DNA of 64,000 nucleotides. Source: Arenibacter algicola (GTDB taxonomy: Bacteria > Bacteroidota > Bacteroidia > Flavobacteriales > Flavobacteriaceae). Below the pieces are notes generated by a model. The model was not told where the DNA came from, ran no database searches, and saw nothing but the letters and a program-made list of their open reading frames with translations. A program made the translations under genes and the position numbers. Shown piece after piece: positions 26,819-36,800 of the stretch. The stretch lies in NCBI RefSeq assembly GCF_000733925.1, contig NZ_JPOO01000003.1, positions 1,426,001 to 1,490,000 on the forward strand, written 5' to 3'. How positions within the stretch are numbered: position 1 is the first letter of the stretch; each line of letters opens with the position of its first letter.

Positions 26819-26826
26819 TACTTTTG
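26819..26826 (+). promoter_or_regulatory. candidate promoter TACTTTTG of fibre module 1
   Basis: A TAnnTTTG match 165 bp before the ATG at 26991; no strong -33 element is seen. If used, the leader RNA would carry the CTTGAAC heptamer array at 26921-26955. Confidence 0.4.
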
Positions 26827-26919
26827 ATAGCCTAAGTTTTAAAAGTATAAGTGCCCGATTTATAAGGCAGTATGGATTTAAGTATAAATCCATGGGCTGT
26901 TGGCGCAAAAACTTTAAAA

Positions 26920-26955
26920 CCTTGAACCTTGAACCTTGAACCTTGAACCTTGAAC
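26920..26955 (+). repeat. (CTTGAAC)x5 array, left arm of inverted pair
   Basis: Five perfect tandem copies of CTTGAAC (26921-26955), preceded by an extra C. It lies 35 bp upstream of the 1728-residue fibre gene. It is the reverse complement of the GTTCAAG array at 33349-33384, matching at 34 of 36 positions when aligned by eye. Confidence 0.9.
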
Positions 26956-26990
26956 AAAAATAAAGTAGGACAACGATAAAAAAATTGAAA

Positions 26991-29900
26991 ATGAAATATA
27001 TCCACTTCTTTTTTTGCCTGCTATTGGGAATGGCCGTGCAGGCCCAGATAAAGATCGGGGACAACCCGCAAAATATAGACCCTAGTTCGGTACTGGAGCT
27101 GGAGAGCAGTTCCAGGGTATTGGTCATAACCCGTGTAAACACCGCACAAATGAACGCCATTATACCCTCGGCAGGGGCATTGGTGTACAACACGGACGTA
27201 GAATGTATCCATTATTATACAGGTGTGGAATGGAAGGATATCTGCGATGCTGTGGCCGGTTCCATTACCTTTACTTCGGACGATGGTACGGTTGTAATTA
27301 CTTCCACCGGTGGCAATAACTACGACCTAAAAGTAGGGCAGATTACAGGGATGAACATTGTAAACGAAACCGTTTTTGGCGCCGATATTGCAACGGCCAC
27401 CATAGGGGAAAGACAATTGGCACCCAATTCTGTTGGCTCTTCCGAACTACAGGACAATACCGTAGGAAAGGACGAAATACAGGAGGCCGCCGTAGGCACC
27501 CTGGAAATTATTGATGGCACCATTAAACCAGAGGACATGGAACCAGGAGCCTTTGACCAGCTATTAACGACCGATGCCGCCGGCAATGTGGTATGGCTAA
27601 ATAAGAACGAGCTAGGTGCTACCCAGGCAGACCAGTCTACCATTACAGGGGCGGGCACATTGGCAGACCCTATAAAAGTTGGGAGCACTGTATTGGGCGA
27701 CATTTTGGCCAATGCCACTGCAATTACAACCAAGGAAGATGTGGCCAACAAATCGGATGATACGGCCCTTGGAAACTCTACCACCCTCTACCCCACCCAA
27801 AATGCGGTAAAGACCTATGTGGACCAATTGGCAGGAGCGGCCAGCACTTTAGCAGATGGAAATATTTTTGTAGGCAGTGCCGGCAATGTGGCCACAGGAG
27901 TCCCCATGGGCGGGGATGCTACTATTGACAATACCGGCTTGGTGACTATTGCCGATCTTGCGATAACTTCCCCAAAAATAGCCCTTAACGCCGTGGGACA
28001 GCCCCATTTAGCTGACAATGCGGTTATCTCCAATAAAATATTGAACGGCAATGTTACCCCCATAAAAATCCAACCAGGAGCCGCCAATCAGATCATGACT
28101 ACAAATACGCTTGGGGTGGTGACCTGGCAACCCATTTCTGCAGTGGGCGGAAACCAGGATTTAGCTAGTGTACTAGGTTTTGGAACCAGTGCCGGAAACA
28201 ACCAAATAAACAATTTAGCAGACCCTACAGCACCACAGGATGCAGCAACGCAGGCGTATGTGGATGCCCAGGTTGGCGGTTCTGCACAGACTATTGTGAG
28301 TGGTGATACCCCAAATTCTATAATATCTGGAACGGATGGAGGCGCCCTATATAATGATTTAGATTCGGACCCTTCAAACGAAATAGAACTACCGGCTGGT
28401 GGAAACGCAGGACAGGTACTTTCCACTGATGGGTCTGGGGGGTATACCTGGATTGACGACAATGGTGGCACTGATACTGATGAGCAACAATTGACTCTAG
28501 AAGCAGGCAATCTTCTTACATTGGAAAACGGAGGTGTACCTATAAATCTTACAGCTTTTTTGGATAATACCGATTCACAAAACGCCGCGGCTGTCCCAGT
28601 AGCAGCAACGCCAGCTAATTATACGGCTGGTGCCGCCAATGTTGAAGCCCATTTAGCGGGTATCGATGCTGCAATTGGTGCGGTTGGAGGTAATCAAGAT
28701 TTAGCCAGTGTCTTGGGAAATGGAACGAGCGCTGGAAACAATCAAATAAACAATTTATCTGACCCTACAGCCCCGCAGGATGCAGCTACAATGGCATATG
28801 TCTTGAGCCAAGCAGCTGATGGCTCTGAAACAATTATTGATGCTATTAATTCGACTATAGGGGTAACTGGAACTGGAACAAGTGTGAATCCATATGTATT
28901 GACAGGCGCCGCTGGAAACCCTGCCGCAGCGGATGTCACTTTTGCGCCATATTTATCTCTCATATCAACCAACACTCAGGCCGCAATTGAGGAGTTGAAA
29001 GATGAATTAAATGCCAATATTATTTCAGGGGGAGGAAATCCAACTGATGAATTACAAGATTTACAACTGACTGGAGGTATTTTAACATTGACCAATCCGG
29101 CAACGGGTGGAAACCAGGTAGATCTTGATACCGAATTCGCTACCGATGCTGAGCTATTGGCAGCAAGTGCTGACGGATCGGAGACAATAATAAATCCCAG
29201 TGCAACAGTCTCAGTAGCAGGGACAGGTACATCAGGAGATCCTTATGTTCTTACAAGTATCGGGGCAGATGGGTCAGAGACAGTAGTTAACGGAAGTACG
29301 ACCGTAACTGTAACGGGTACAGGAACAACGGGAGACCCATATGTCCTGACAAGCGCTGACACTTCCGACGGGTCCGAAACCATCATAAACAATAGTGCCA
29401 CAGTAACCGTCGCAGGAACAGGAACAACGGGTGACCCATATGTCCTGACAAGCGCCGACACTTCCGACGGGTCCGAAACCATCATAAACAATAGTGCCAC
29501 AGTAACCGTCGCAGGAACAGGAACAACGGGAGACCCGTATATTCTTACAAGTACTGGAGCCGATGGGTCGGAGACAGTGGTTAACGGAAGTACTACAGTA
29601 ACAGTTACGGGAACAGGGACATCGGGAGATCCATATGTCCTAACTAGCGCCGACACTTCCGACGGGTCCGAAACCATCATAAACAACAGTGCCACAGTAA
29701 CCGTCGCTGGAACAGGAACAACCGGGGACCCTTATATTCTCACTAGTACGGGAGCCGATGGGTCGGAGACAGTGGTTAACGGAAGTACTACAGTAACAGT
29801 TACGGGAACAGGGACATCGGGAGATCCATATGTCCTAACTAGCGCCGACACTTCCGACGGGTCCGAAACCATCATAAACAACAGTGCCACAGTAACCGTC

Positions 29901-32177
29901 GCTGGAACAGGAACAACCGGGGACCCTTATATTCTCACTAGTACGGGAGCCGATGGGTCGGAGACAGTGGTTAACGGAAGTACTACAGTAACAGTTACGG
30001 GAACAGGGACATCGGGAGATCCATATGTCCTAACTAGCGCCGACACCTCCGACGGGTCCGAAACGATCATAAACAACAGTGCCACAGTAACCGTCGCAGG
30101 AACAGGAACAACCGGGGACCCTTATATTCTCACTAGTACGGGAGCCGATGGGTCAGAGACAGTGGTTAACGGAAGTACTACAGTAACAGTTACGGGAACA
30201 GGGACATCGGGAGATCCATATGTCCTAACAAGCGCCGACACCTCGGATGGATCCGAAACGATCATAAACACAAGTGCAACGGTAACCGTAGCGGGTAGCG
30301 GGACAACAGGCGACCCGTATATTCTTACCAGCCTTGGAGGGGCAGATGGGTCAGAGACCATTGTAAACGGAAGTACTACAGTAACAGTTACGGGAACAGG
30401 GACAACTGGAGACCCTTATATTCTCACTAGTACGGGAGCCGATGGGTCAGAGACAGTGGTTAACGGAAGTACTACAGTAACAGTTACGGGAACAGGGACA
30501 TCGGGAGATCCATATGTCCTAACTAGCGTCGACACCTCGGATGGGTCCGAAACGATTATAAATAACAGTGCAACAGTAACCGTAGCAGGTACGGGAACTA
30601 CTGGAGATCCTTATATTCTCACAAGTCTTGGCGGTGCAGATGGATCTGAGACCATTGTAAACGGAAGTGCAACAGTGACAGTAACAGGTTCTGGAACTGG
30701 AGCCGACCCCTATGTCCTGGCAAGTGTTGATACTTCGGATGGGTCCGAGACGATCATAAACAATAGTGCCACGGTAACAGTGGCCGGAACCGGGACCACC
30801 GGGGACCCCTATATTCTCACAAGCCTTGGCGGTGCAGATGGGTCCGAGACCATCGTAAACGGAAGTACTACGGTGACCGTAACGGGGACGGGGACATCGG
30901 GAGATCCATATGTTCTCACCAGCGCCGACACTTCCGATGGGTCCGAGACGATCATAAATAACAGTGCCACGGTAACAGTGGCTGGAACCGGGACCACAGG
31001 GGACCCGTATATTCTCACAAGCCTTGGGGGTGCAGACGGGTCCGAGACCATCGTAAACGGAAGTGCAACAGTGACAGTAACAGGTTCTGGAACTGGAGCC
31101 GACCCCTATGTCCTGACAAGTGTGGACACTTCAGATGGGTCCGAGACGATCATAAACAATAGTGCTACGGTAACCGTAGCAGGAACCGGGACCACCGGGA
31201 ACCCGTATATTCTTACCAGCCTTGGAGCAGCGGTAACAGCGGATGAAACTACCATAACCGGGGATGGTACTACTGGAAATGAACTACAATTAGTGGACGG
31301 AGGCATCACTGCATTGCAGCTAGCTGATGGCGCCATAGTTGGCGGTATTGGCGGAAGTATATTCGACAATTCAATTACGGCCGCTGATTTGGCTCCAAAT
31401 TCAGTTGATCAATCGGAATTACAGGCAGATTCTGTTGGTGAATCCGAATTAATTGATCAGGCAGTGACCCCAGCAAAAATAGAACCGGGAAATGCTGATC
31501 AAATTTTGAGAACTAATGCCGCTGGTACAGCCGTTTCATGGGTCGATCTTCCAGCAACAGGAGGTACAACAGAGTTAGCGGACCAGAACACTATCACTGG
31601 GGACGGGACGACAGGTAACGAATTCCAGGTTGCCAATGGGGGAATCGATACCCAACAGCTCGCAGCCGATGCGGTCACCTCAGCGCAAATTGCTAACGGA
31701 ACAATAGTTAATGCTGACATTTCAGGATCGGCAGACATAGATGGCTCCAAAATTAACCCTGCATTCACTGCCGATATCAGTACTACCGGAAACTTACAAG
31801 TTGATGGAAATGTTAATGTAACTGGTACTCACTCGCCAGTACCCGACTACGTTTTCCAAAAATATTATTTAGGTACTTCAATCCTAAATAAAAATTACAC
31901 CTTTAATAGCCTTGCTGAAATTGAGAAACATATAAAAAAGAAACACCATTTACCAGGTATAAAATCAGCCAAGGAAATCAAGGAACAGGGATTTTGGAAT
32001 CTTGGAGAAGCATCAAGAATAAACCTAGAAAAAATAGAGGAATTGTTCCTGCATACCATAGAACAGGAAAAGAAAATAGATCAACTTAAAAATGAAAACG
32101 AATCTCTGTCCGCAGAACTGCAGTCGCTCCGCAAGGACATGGACGAAATAAAGGCATTGTTACAAAATAAGAACTAA
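26991..32177 (+). CDS. giant exported tail-fibre-like repeat protein (fibre 1)
   Basis: A 1728-residue protein. Signal peptide to about residue 19 (LLLGMAVQAQ), then a head domain at 20-90 shared with the collagen-like protein at 33890 (IKIGDNP, VLELESS, GALVYNTD). Residues 100-700 contain fibre modules of phage-tail type (SELQDNTVGKDEIQEAAVG, TPIKIQPGAANQIMTT). About 21 tandem DGSET units of 32-33 residues follow (29171-31230), then more fibre modules, and a C-terminal part of about 110 residues (YTFNSLAEIEKHIKKKHHLP, then a coiled coil) common at the end of Bacteroidota fibre proteins. No T9SS sorting domain is seen. ATG 26991 is preferred to the TTG two codons earlier. Probably a trimeric surface fibre or adhesin. 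The partner gene starts 18 bp downstream. Confidence 0.9.
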   Translation: MKYIHFFFCLLLGMAVQAQIKIGDNPQNIDPSSVLELESSSRVLVITRVNTAQMNAIIPSAGALVYNTDVECIHYYTGVEWKDICDAVAGSITFTSDDGTVVITSTGGNNYDLKVGQITGMNIVNETVFGADIATATIGERQLAPNSVGSSELQDNTVGKDEIQEAAVGTLEIIDGTIKPEDMEPGAFDQLLTTDAAGNVVWLNKNELGATQADQSTITGAGTLADPIKVGSTVLGDILANATAITTKEDVANKSDDTALGNSTTLYPTQNAVKTYVDQLAGAASTLADGNIFVGSAGNVATGVPMGGDATIDNTGLVTIADLAITSPKIALNAVGQPHLADNAVISNKILNGNVTPIKIQPGAANQIMTTNTLGVVTWQPISAVGGNQDLASVLGFGTSAGNNQINNLADPTAPQDAATQAYVDAQVGGSAQTIVSGDTPNSIISGTDGGALYNDLDSDPSNEIELPAGGNAGQVLSTDGSGGYTWIDDNGGTDTDEQQLTLEAGNLLTLENGGVPINLTAFLDNTDSQNAAAVPVAATPANYTAGAANVEAHLAGIDAAIGAVGGNQDLASVLGNGTSAGNNQINNLSDPTAPQDAATMAYVLSQAADGSETIIDAINSTIGVTGTGTSVNPYVLTGAAGNPAAADVTFAPYLSLISTNTQAAIEELKDELNANIISGGGNPTDELQDLQLTGGILTLTNPATGGNQVDLDTEFATDAELLAASADGSETIINPSATVSVAGTGTSGDPYVLTSIGADGSETVVNGSTTVTVTGTGTTGDPYVLTSADTSDGSETIINNSATVTVAGTGTTGDPYVLTSADTSDGSETIINNSATVTVAGTGTTGDPYILTSTGADGSETVVNGSTTVTVTGTGTSGDPYVLTSADTSDGSETIINNSATVTVAGTGTTGDPYILTSTGADGSETVVNGSTTVTVTGTGTSGDPYVLTSADTSDGSETIINNSATVTVAGTGTTGDPYILTSTGADGSETVVNGSTTVTVTGTGTSGDPYVLTSADTSDGSETIINNSATVTVAGTGTTGDPYILTSTGADGSETVVNGSTTVTVTGTGTSGDPYVLTSADTSDGSETIINTSATVTVAGSGTTGDPYILTSLGGADGSETIVNGSTTVTVTGTGTTGDPYILTSTGADGSETVVNGSTTVTVTGTGTSGDPYVLTSVDTSDGSETIINNSATVTVAGTGTTGDPYILTSLGGADGSETIVNGSATVTVTGSGTGADPYVLASVDTSDGSETIINNSATVTVAGTGTTGDPYILTSLGGADGSETIVNGSTTVTVTGTGTSGDPYVLTSADTSDGSETIINNSATVTVAGTGTTGDPYILTSLGGADGSETIVNGSATVTVTGSGTGADPYVLTSVDTSDGSETIINNSATVTVAGTGTTGNPYILTSLGAAVTADETTITGDGTTGNELQLVDGGITALQLADGAIVGGIGGSIFDNSITAADLAPNSVDQSELQADSVGESELIDQAVTPAKIEPGNADQILRTNAAGTAVSWVDLPATGGTTELADQNTITGDGTTGNEFQVANGGIDTQQLAADAVTSAQIANGTIVNADISGSADIDGSKINPAFTADISTTGNLQVDGNVNVTGTHSPVPDYVFQKYYLGTSILNKNYTFNSLAEIEKHIKKKHHLPGIKSAKEIKEQGFWNLGEASRINLEKIEELFLHTIEQEKKIDQLKNENESLSAELQSLRKDMDEIKALLQNKN
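29171..31230 (+). repeat. coding tandem repeats, 96/99-bp units in 195-bp pairs
   Basis: About 21 DGSET-type units alternate between an INNSATVTVAGTG form and a VNGSTTVTVTGTG form, so the real period is about 195 bp (65 residues). Blocks starting at 29641 and 29836 look identical over 195 bp, and the block from 30031 begins to diverge. This implies recent expansion by unequal recombination, and copy number probably varies between strains. Confidence 0.9.
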
Positions 32178-32195
32178 GGATACTGTCCAAGGAAA

Positions 32196-33344
32196 ATGAA
32201 AAACGCCATCTACATCCTCGCATTGTTGCTGCCCCTAGGGATACAGGCCCAAACGGCCCTGTACAATAGTGGCAACATCCGTATCCACAATGAGGGACAA
32301 ATAGGCTTTCATACCAACCTCATCAACAATGCCTCATTTGACCAAAATTTGGGCCTGGCCGGTTTTTATGGCAGTAGTATGATAAGTGTTTCCGGCGCCT
32401 TTATGCCCGTATTCTTCGATACCGAGATTGCCAATGACCAAGGGGTAATGCTCAACACAGGCATGAGTGTCATCTCCAACACCAATTTTATAACGGGCAA
32501 TTTTGTTACTCCAAGGCAACAACAGGACGTCTATTTTAATTTTCTGCAGGATGCCTTTTATGTAGGTGAAAGCGACCTCTCCAAGGTAGATGGTTATGTC
32601 ACCATCAATAACGAACAAAATTTTATTTTTCCAGTGGGCGATTCGGAACAATTACGATCCCTGACCTTCAATAGCAGTGGCACTAACAGTTTTGCCAAAT
32701 GTGCCTATTACAGGGAAAGTCCCACCAACCCTACCACCTTCCCCGAAAGTTTTGACCCTACCAAAAAACCCAGGACCATGGGCGATATCAGTGAGGTAGA
32801 ATTTTGGCATTTGGAAGGCAGCGTTTCCTCTAACATACAGATCAGTTGGAACGCCCGCAGCAATATAGCCGCCCTTACCGAGGAGGTGGAAAAGATAATT
32901 CCCGTAGGCTGGAGCATTGCGGGCCGATCTTGGGTGAATCTAGGTGCAGCTTCGGTAGTGGGCGACCTAACACAGGGGTTTTTAATTTCGGAAAATTTTG
33001 TCCCGGACGATTATGCCGTAATCACCTTTGCCTCCGAAGCCACGGCCAAAGAATTGCTAACATTGGACAATTACCTGGTAACCCCCAACGGCGATGGGGT
33101 AAACGATGCCCTATATATTGAGGAACTGGAACTTTCGGATGACGATACCATCAGTATATATAACCGTCAAGGTCAGAAAGTTTATGAGGAGGACAATTAC
33201 ACCAACGGTTTTACCGGCTACTCCAATGTGGACAATTTGGTCATTAACCGGGGAGCCGGATTGCCCAATGGGGTCTATTTCTACATAATAGCAATGAAAG
33301 ACCTTCAGCTTAATTATCAGGGATTTTTGTATTTGGAACACTGA
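32196..33344 (+). CDS. exported protein with gliding-motility-associated C-terminal domain (partner 1)
   Basis: A 382-residue protein. Signal peptide to about residue 19 (LALLLPLGIQAQ). A middle beta-rich domain (about 20-280) is strongly similar to the 392-residue protein at 44138. The last 95 residues form the gliding-motility-associated (CHU_C, T9SS type B) sorting domain: NYLVTPNGDGVNDALYIEEL, SIYNRQGQKVYE, LPNGVYFYIIAM. It should therefore cross the outer membrane by the type IX secretion system and stay at the cell surface. It starts 18 bp after fibre 1, so both are very probably co-transcribed. I infer it anchors, assembles or caps the fibre. Confidence 0.9.
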   Translation: MKNAIYILALLLPLGIQAQTALYNSGNIRIHNEGQIGFHTNLINNASFDQNLGLAGFYGSSMISVSGAFMPVFFDTEIANDQGVMLNTGMSVISNTNFITGNFVTPRQQQDVYFNFLQDAFYVGESDLSKVDGYVTINNEQNFIFPVGDSEQLRSLTFNSSGTNSFAKCAYYRESPTNPTTFPESFDPTKKPRTMGDISEVEFWHLEGSVSSNIQISWNARSNIAALTEEVEKIIPVGWSIAGRSWVNLGAASVVGDLTQGFLISENFVPDDYAVITFASEATAKELLTLDNYLVTPNGDGVNDALYIEELELSDDDTISIYNRQGQKVYEEDNYTNGFTGYSNVDNLVINRGAGLPNGVYFYIIAMKDLQLNYQGFLYLEH

Positions 33345-33348
33345 AAGG

Positions 33349-33540
33349 GTTCAAGGTTCAAGGTTCAAGGTTTAAGGTTCAAAGTCCTACCGGAGATTGA
33401 GCCTGCCCGGCGGTAGACGGGCGGAGTCGAGACCTTTTTGAGGCAGTGGGCAGGTCGAAAGTCAAAAGTCTAGAATCCAGCATCTCACTTCTAAAGTCTA
33501 GTATCTAATATCTCAATACTAATATCTAGCATCAAAAATG
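33349..33540 (+). repeat. mosaic intergenic repeat block III with right heptamer arm
   Basis: Starts 4 bp after the stop of partner 1: GTTCAAG x3 plus two degenerate copies (33349-33384, right arm of the inverted pair), then the palindromic element GCCTGCCCGGCGGTAGACGGGC...GTCGAGACCTTTTTGAGGC (33398-33445), a short CAGTGGGCAGGT piece, and a TCTAGTATCTAATATC array (33470-33535). The same parts, in the same order and polarity relative to the upstream gene, occur in blocks I and II. The rest of the gap (33541-33889) shows only the promoter of the collagen gene. Confidence 0.85.
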
Positions 33541-33845
33541 CCAAGCGTATCAATCCCGTATAATTGTTCCCCTATTGCACAAATGCATGGATTCACAACT
33601 TTTGTCGCTCTAATTCCATAGTCATTTTAGCTAATTGGACACAAATTATCATCAAAATTCTTTGATTAAGATGGTTAACATTTCAAAATGGCAATACCCT
33701 TGAAGGCAGTAGTTTTGTAAGGCTCTTCTTTCATTTTAAGGTTCGACCAAAGGCATATTTTATAGACCTAATTTTCAATAACATAGGTACACCACATCTT
33801 TTATCGGGTTCACAACATTTTTTTAACATTCCATAATTAGACATC

Positions 33846-33853
33846 TAAATTTG
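33846..33853 (+). promoter_or_regulatory. promoter -7 element TAAATTTG of the collagen-like gene
   Basis: A TAnnTTTG match 36 bp before the ATG at 33890, with a TTT-rich -33 region around 33818-33824. It indicates that module 2 is transcribed separately from module 1. Confidence 0.55.
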
Positions 33854-33889
33854 GGTTTATATAGGTCTTAGCACCCCAAATCCCCTTGA

Positions 33890-36800
33890 ATGGACTTTAA
33901 AAAATTACTCCTATTACTGTTTTTGATGAGTTGCTCCTTTGCAACTGCACAGGTAAAAATTGGTGAAAACCCAAACAGTATTAATGCGGCTTCCATAGTT
34001 GAATTGGAAAGTACTACCAAAGCATTTGTACTTACACGAGTTTCCAATACCCAAATGCAAGCCATTAAGCCACTACGTGGGGCAATGGTCTATAACACGG
34101 ATGCAAAATGCGTTTTCTTCTACAACGGAACGCAATGGAATAGCCTTTGTACCGGTGGTTCAACTGCTACGGGGGGGGTCGGCATACAATCTACTGTTGA
34201 TAACGGTAACGGGACATTTACCTTCAATTATACAGACGGAACAAAATTTACAACTTCAAACTTAACAGGACCACGAGGTCCTGCTGGTATTAATGGCATT
34301 GACGGAACCAATGGAGCTACTGGTGCTACTGGTGCTACTGGTGCTCAGGGTCCAATAGGATTAACGGGTGCGGACGGAGCCAAAGGCGACCAAGGAGACA
34401 AGGGTAATACCGGTGCAACAGGTTCAACCGGAGCGCAAGGAATTCAAGGTATACAAGGTGATACAGGAGCCACAGGTGCTACTGGAGTTCAAGGCGACAA
34501 AGGTGACACTGGTGCGACCGGAGCCCAAGGCGACCAGGGCGGCAAAGGTGAAACCGGAGCCAAGGGAGATCAAGGCGATAAGGGAGACACTGGTGCTCAG
34601 GGTCCAATAGGATTAACGGGTGCGGACGGAGCCAAAGGAGATACAGGTGCCAAGGGTGATACTGGAGCCAAGGGTGACCAGGGAGACAAAGGAGATACTG
34701 GTGCGACCGGAGCCAAAGGCGACCAAGGAGACAAGGGTAATACCGGTGCAACAGGTTCAACCGGAGCGCAAGGAATTCAAGGTATACAAGGTGATACAGG
34801 AGCCACTGGTGCTACTGGAGTTCAAGGCGACAAAGGTGATACTGGTGCGACCGGAGCCCAAGGCGACCAGGGCGGCAAAGGTGAAACCGGAGCCAAGGGA
34901 GATACTGGTGCTAAAGGTGATACTGGAGCTCAAGGAATTCAAGGTATACAAGGTGTAACCGGAGCCACAGGTGATACTGGGGCAACCGGTGATACCGGTG
35001 CCACTGGTGCTACTGGTGCTACTGGAGATAAAGGTGACACTGGTGCCCAAGGAATTCAAGGTATACAAGGGGAAACCGGTGCGACTGGTGCAACTGGCAA
35101 CACAGGAGCGCAAGGTGAACAGGGAATTCGAGGTGTAACTGGAGCAACCGGAACCCAAGGAATACAAGGAGAAACAGGAGCCAAGGGCGACCAAGGTGAT
35201 ACAGGAGCCACAGGTGCAACTGGAGCTACAGGTTCAACTGGAGTGCAAGGTGAGAAAGGTGATACTGGAGCAAAAGGGGACACTGGTGCGACCGGAGCCA
35301 AAGGCGACCAGGGCGTCAAAGGAGACACTGGTGCGAAAGGCGACCGAGGTGATACTGGGGCAACTGGAGCCCAAGGTGTACAGGGAATACAAGGTGAAAC
35401 TGGAGCTACTGGTGCTACAGGATCTACTGGGGCAACTGGAGTTCAAGGTGAAAAAGGTGACACTGGGGCTACCGGAGCCAAGGGAGACCAAGGTGATAAG
35501 GGTGAAACTGGTGCTACAGGTGCGACCGGAGCCAAAGGCGACCAGGGCGTCAAAGGAGATACAGGTGCCAAGGGTGATACCGGTGCCACTGGTGCTACTG
35601 GAGATAAAGGTGACACTGGAGCCAAAGGGGACAAAGGAGACACTGGTGCGACCGGAGCCAAAGGCGACCAGGGCGTCAAAGGTGAAACCGGAGCAACTGG
35701 TTCAACTGGAGCTAAAGGTGACACTGGAGCAACAGGTGCTCAGGGTCCAATAGGACTTACTGGAGCAACTGGTGCGGACGGAGCTAAAGGTGACACTGGT
35801 GCCCAAGGTATTCAAGGTGTAACCGGAGCTACAGGTGCGACCGGAGACACTGGTGCGACCGGAACCAAAGGCGACAAGGGCGACAAGGGTGAGAAAGGTG
35901 AGAAAGGTGACACTGGTGCTAAAGGAGACACTGGAGCCCAAGGAATACAAGGTTTAACAGGAGCAACTGGAACTACCGGAGCCAAGGGAGATCAAGGTGA
36001 TAAGGGTGAAACTGGTGCTACAGGTGCTAACGGAGCTAAAGGTGACAAAGGAGATACCGGGGCTACTGGTGCTACTGGTGCGACAGGAGCACAAGGACCA
36101 ATAGGTATAAGTATAACTGGAGCAAAAGGCGACAAGGGTGATACCGGTGCTACTGGTACAACCGGAGCCAAAGGTGACACAGGAGCAACGGGAGTTCAGG
36201 GTCCAATAGGATTAACTGGTGCTGACGGAGCCAAAGGCGACCAAGGTGATACAGGAGCCATAGGTGCTACAGGATCTACTGGTGTAACAGGTTCAACAGG
36301 AGCCAAAGGTGACACAGGAGCGCAAGGAATTCAGGGTGAAACTGGTGCCACTGGAGCAACTGGTGCTACTGGTAACACAGGAGCCCAAGGAATCCAAGGT
36401 GAAACCGGAGCCACAGGTGCGACCGGAGCCACGGGCGACCAGGGCGTCAAAGGTGATCAAGGCGAGAAAGGTAATACTGGAGAAACCGGTGCTACTGGCG
36501 CCACTGGTGACAAGGGTGATACCGGTGCTACTGGTACAACCGGAGCCAAAGGTGACACAGGAGCAACGGGAGTTCAGGGTCCAATAGGATTAACTGGTGC
36601 TGACGGAGCCAAAGGCGACCAAGGTGATACAGGAGCCATAGGTGCTACAGGATCTACTGGTGTAACAGGTTCAACAGGAGCCAAAGGTGACACAGGAGCG
36701 CAAGGAATTCAGGGTGAAACTGGTGCCACTGGAGCAACTGGTGCTACTGGTAACACAGGAGCCCAAGGAATCCAAGGTGAAACCGGAGCCACAGGTGCGA

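Noticed and set aside
26807..27193. 128-residue minus-strand ORF at the start of fibre 1
   Set aside because: It covers the heptamer array and the antisense of the fibre signal peptide and head domain; no homology expected.
26991..32177. Prophage tail gene
   Set aside because: Tail-fibre-like modules are present, but the protein has a Sec signal peptide, shares its head with the collagen-like protein, and no phage genes lie around it.
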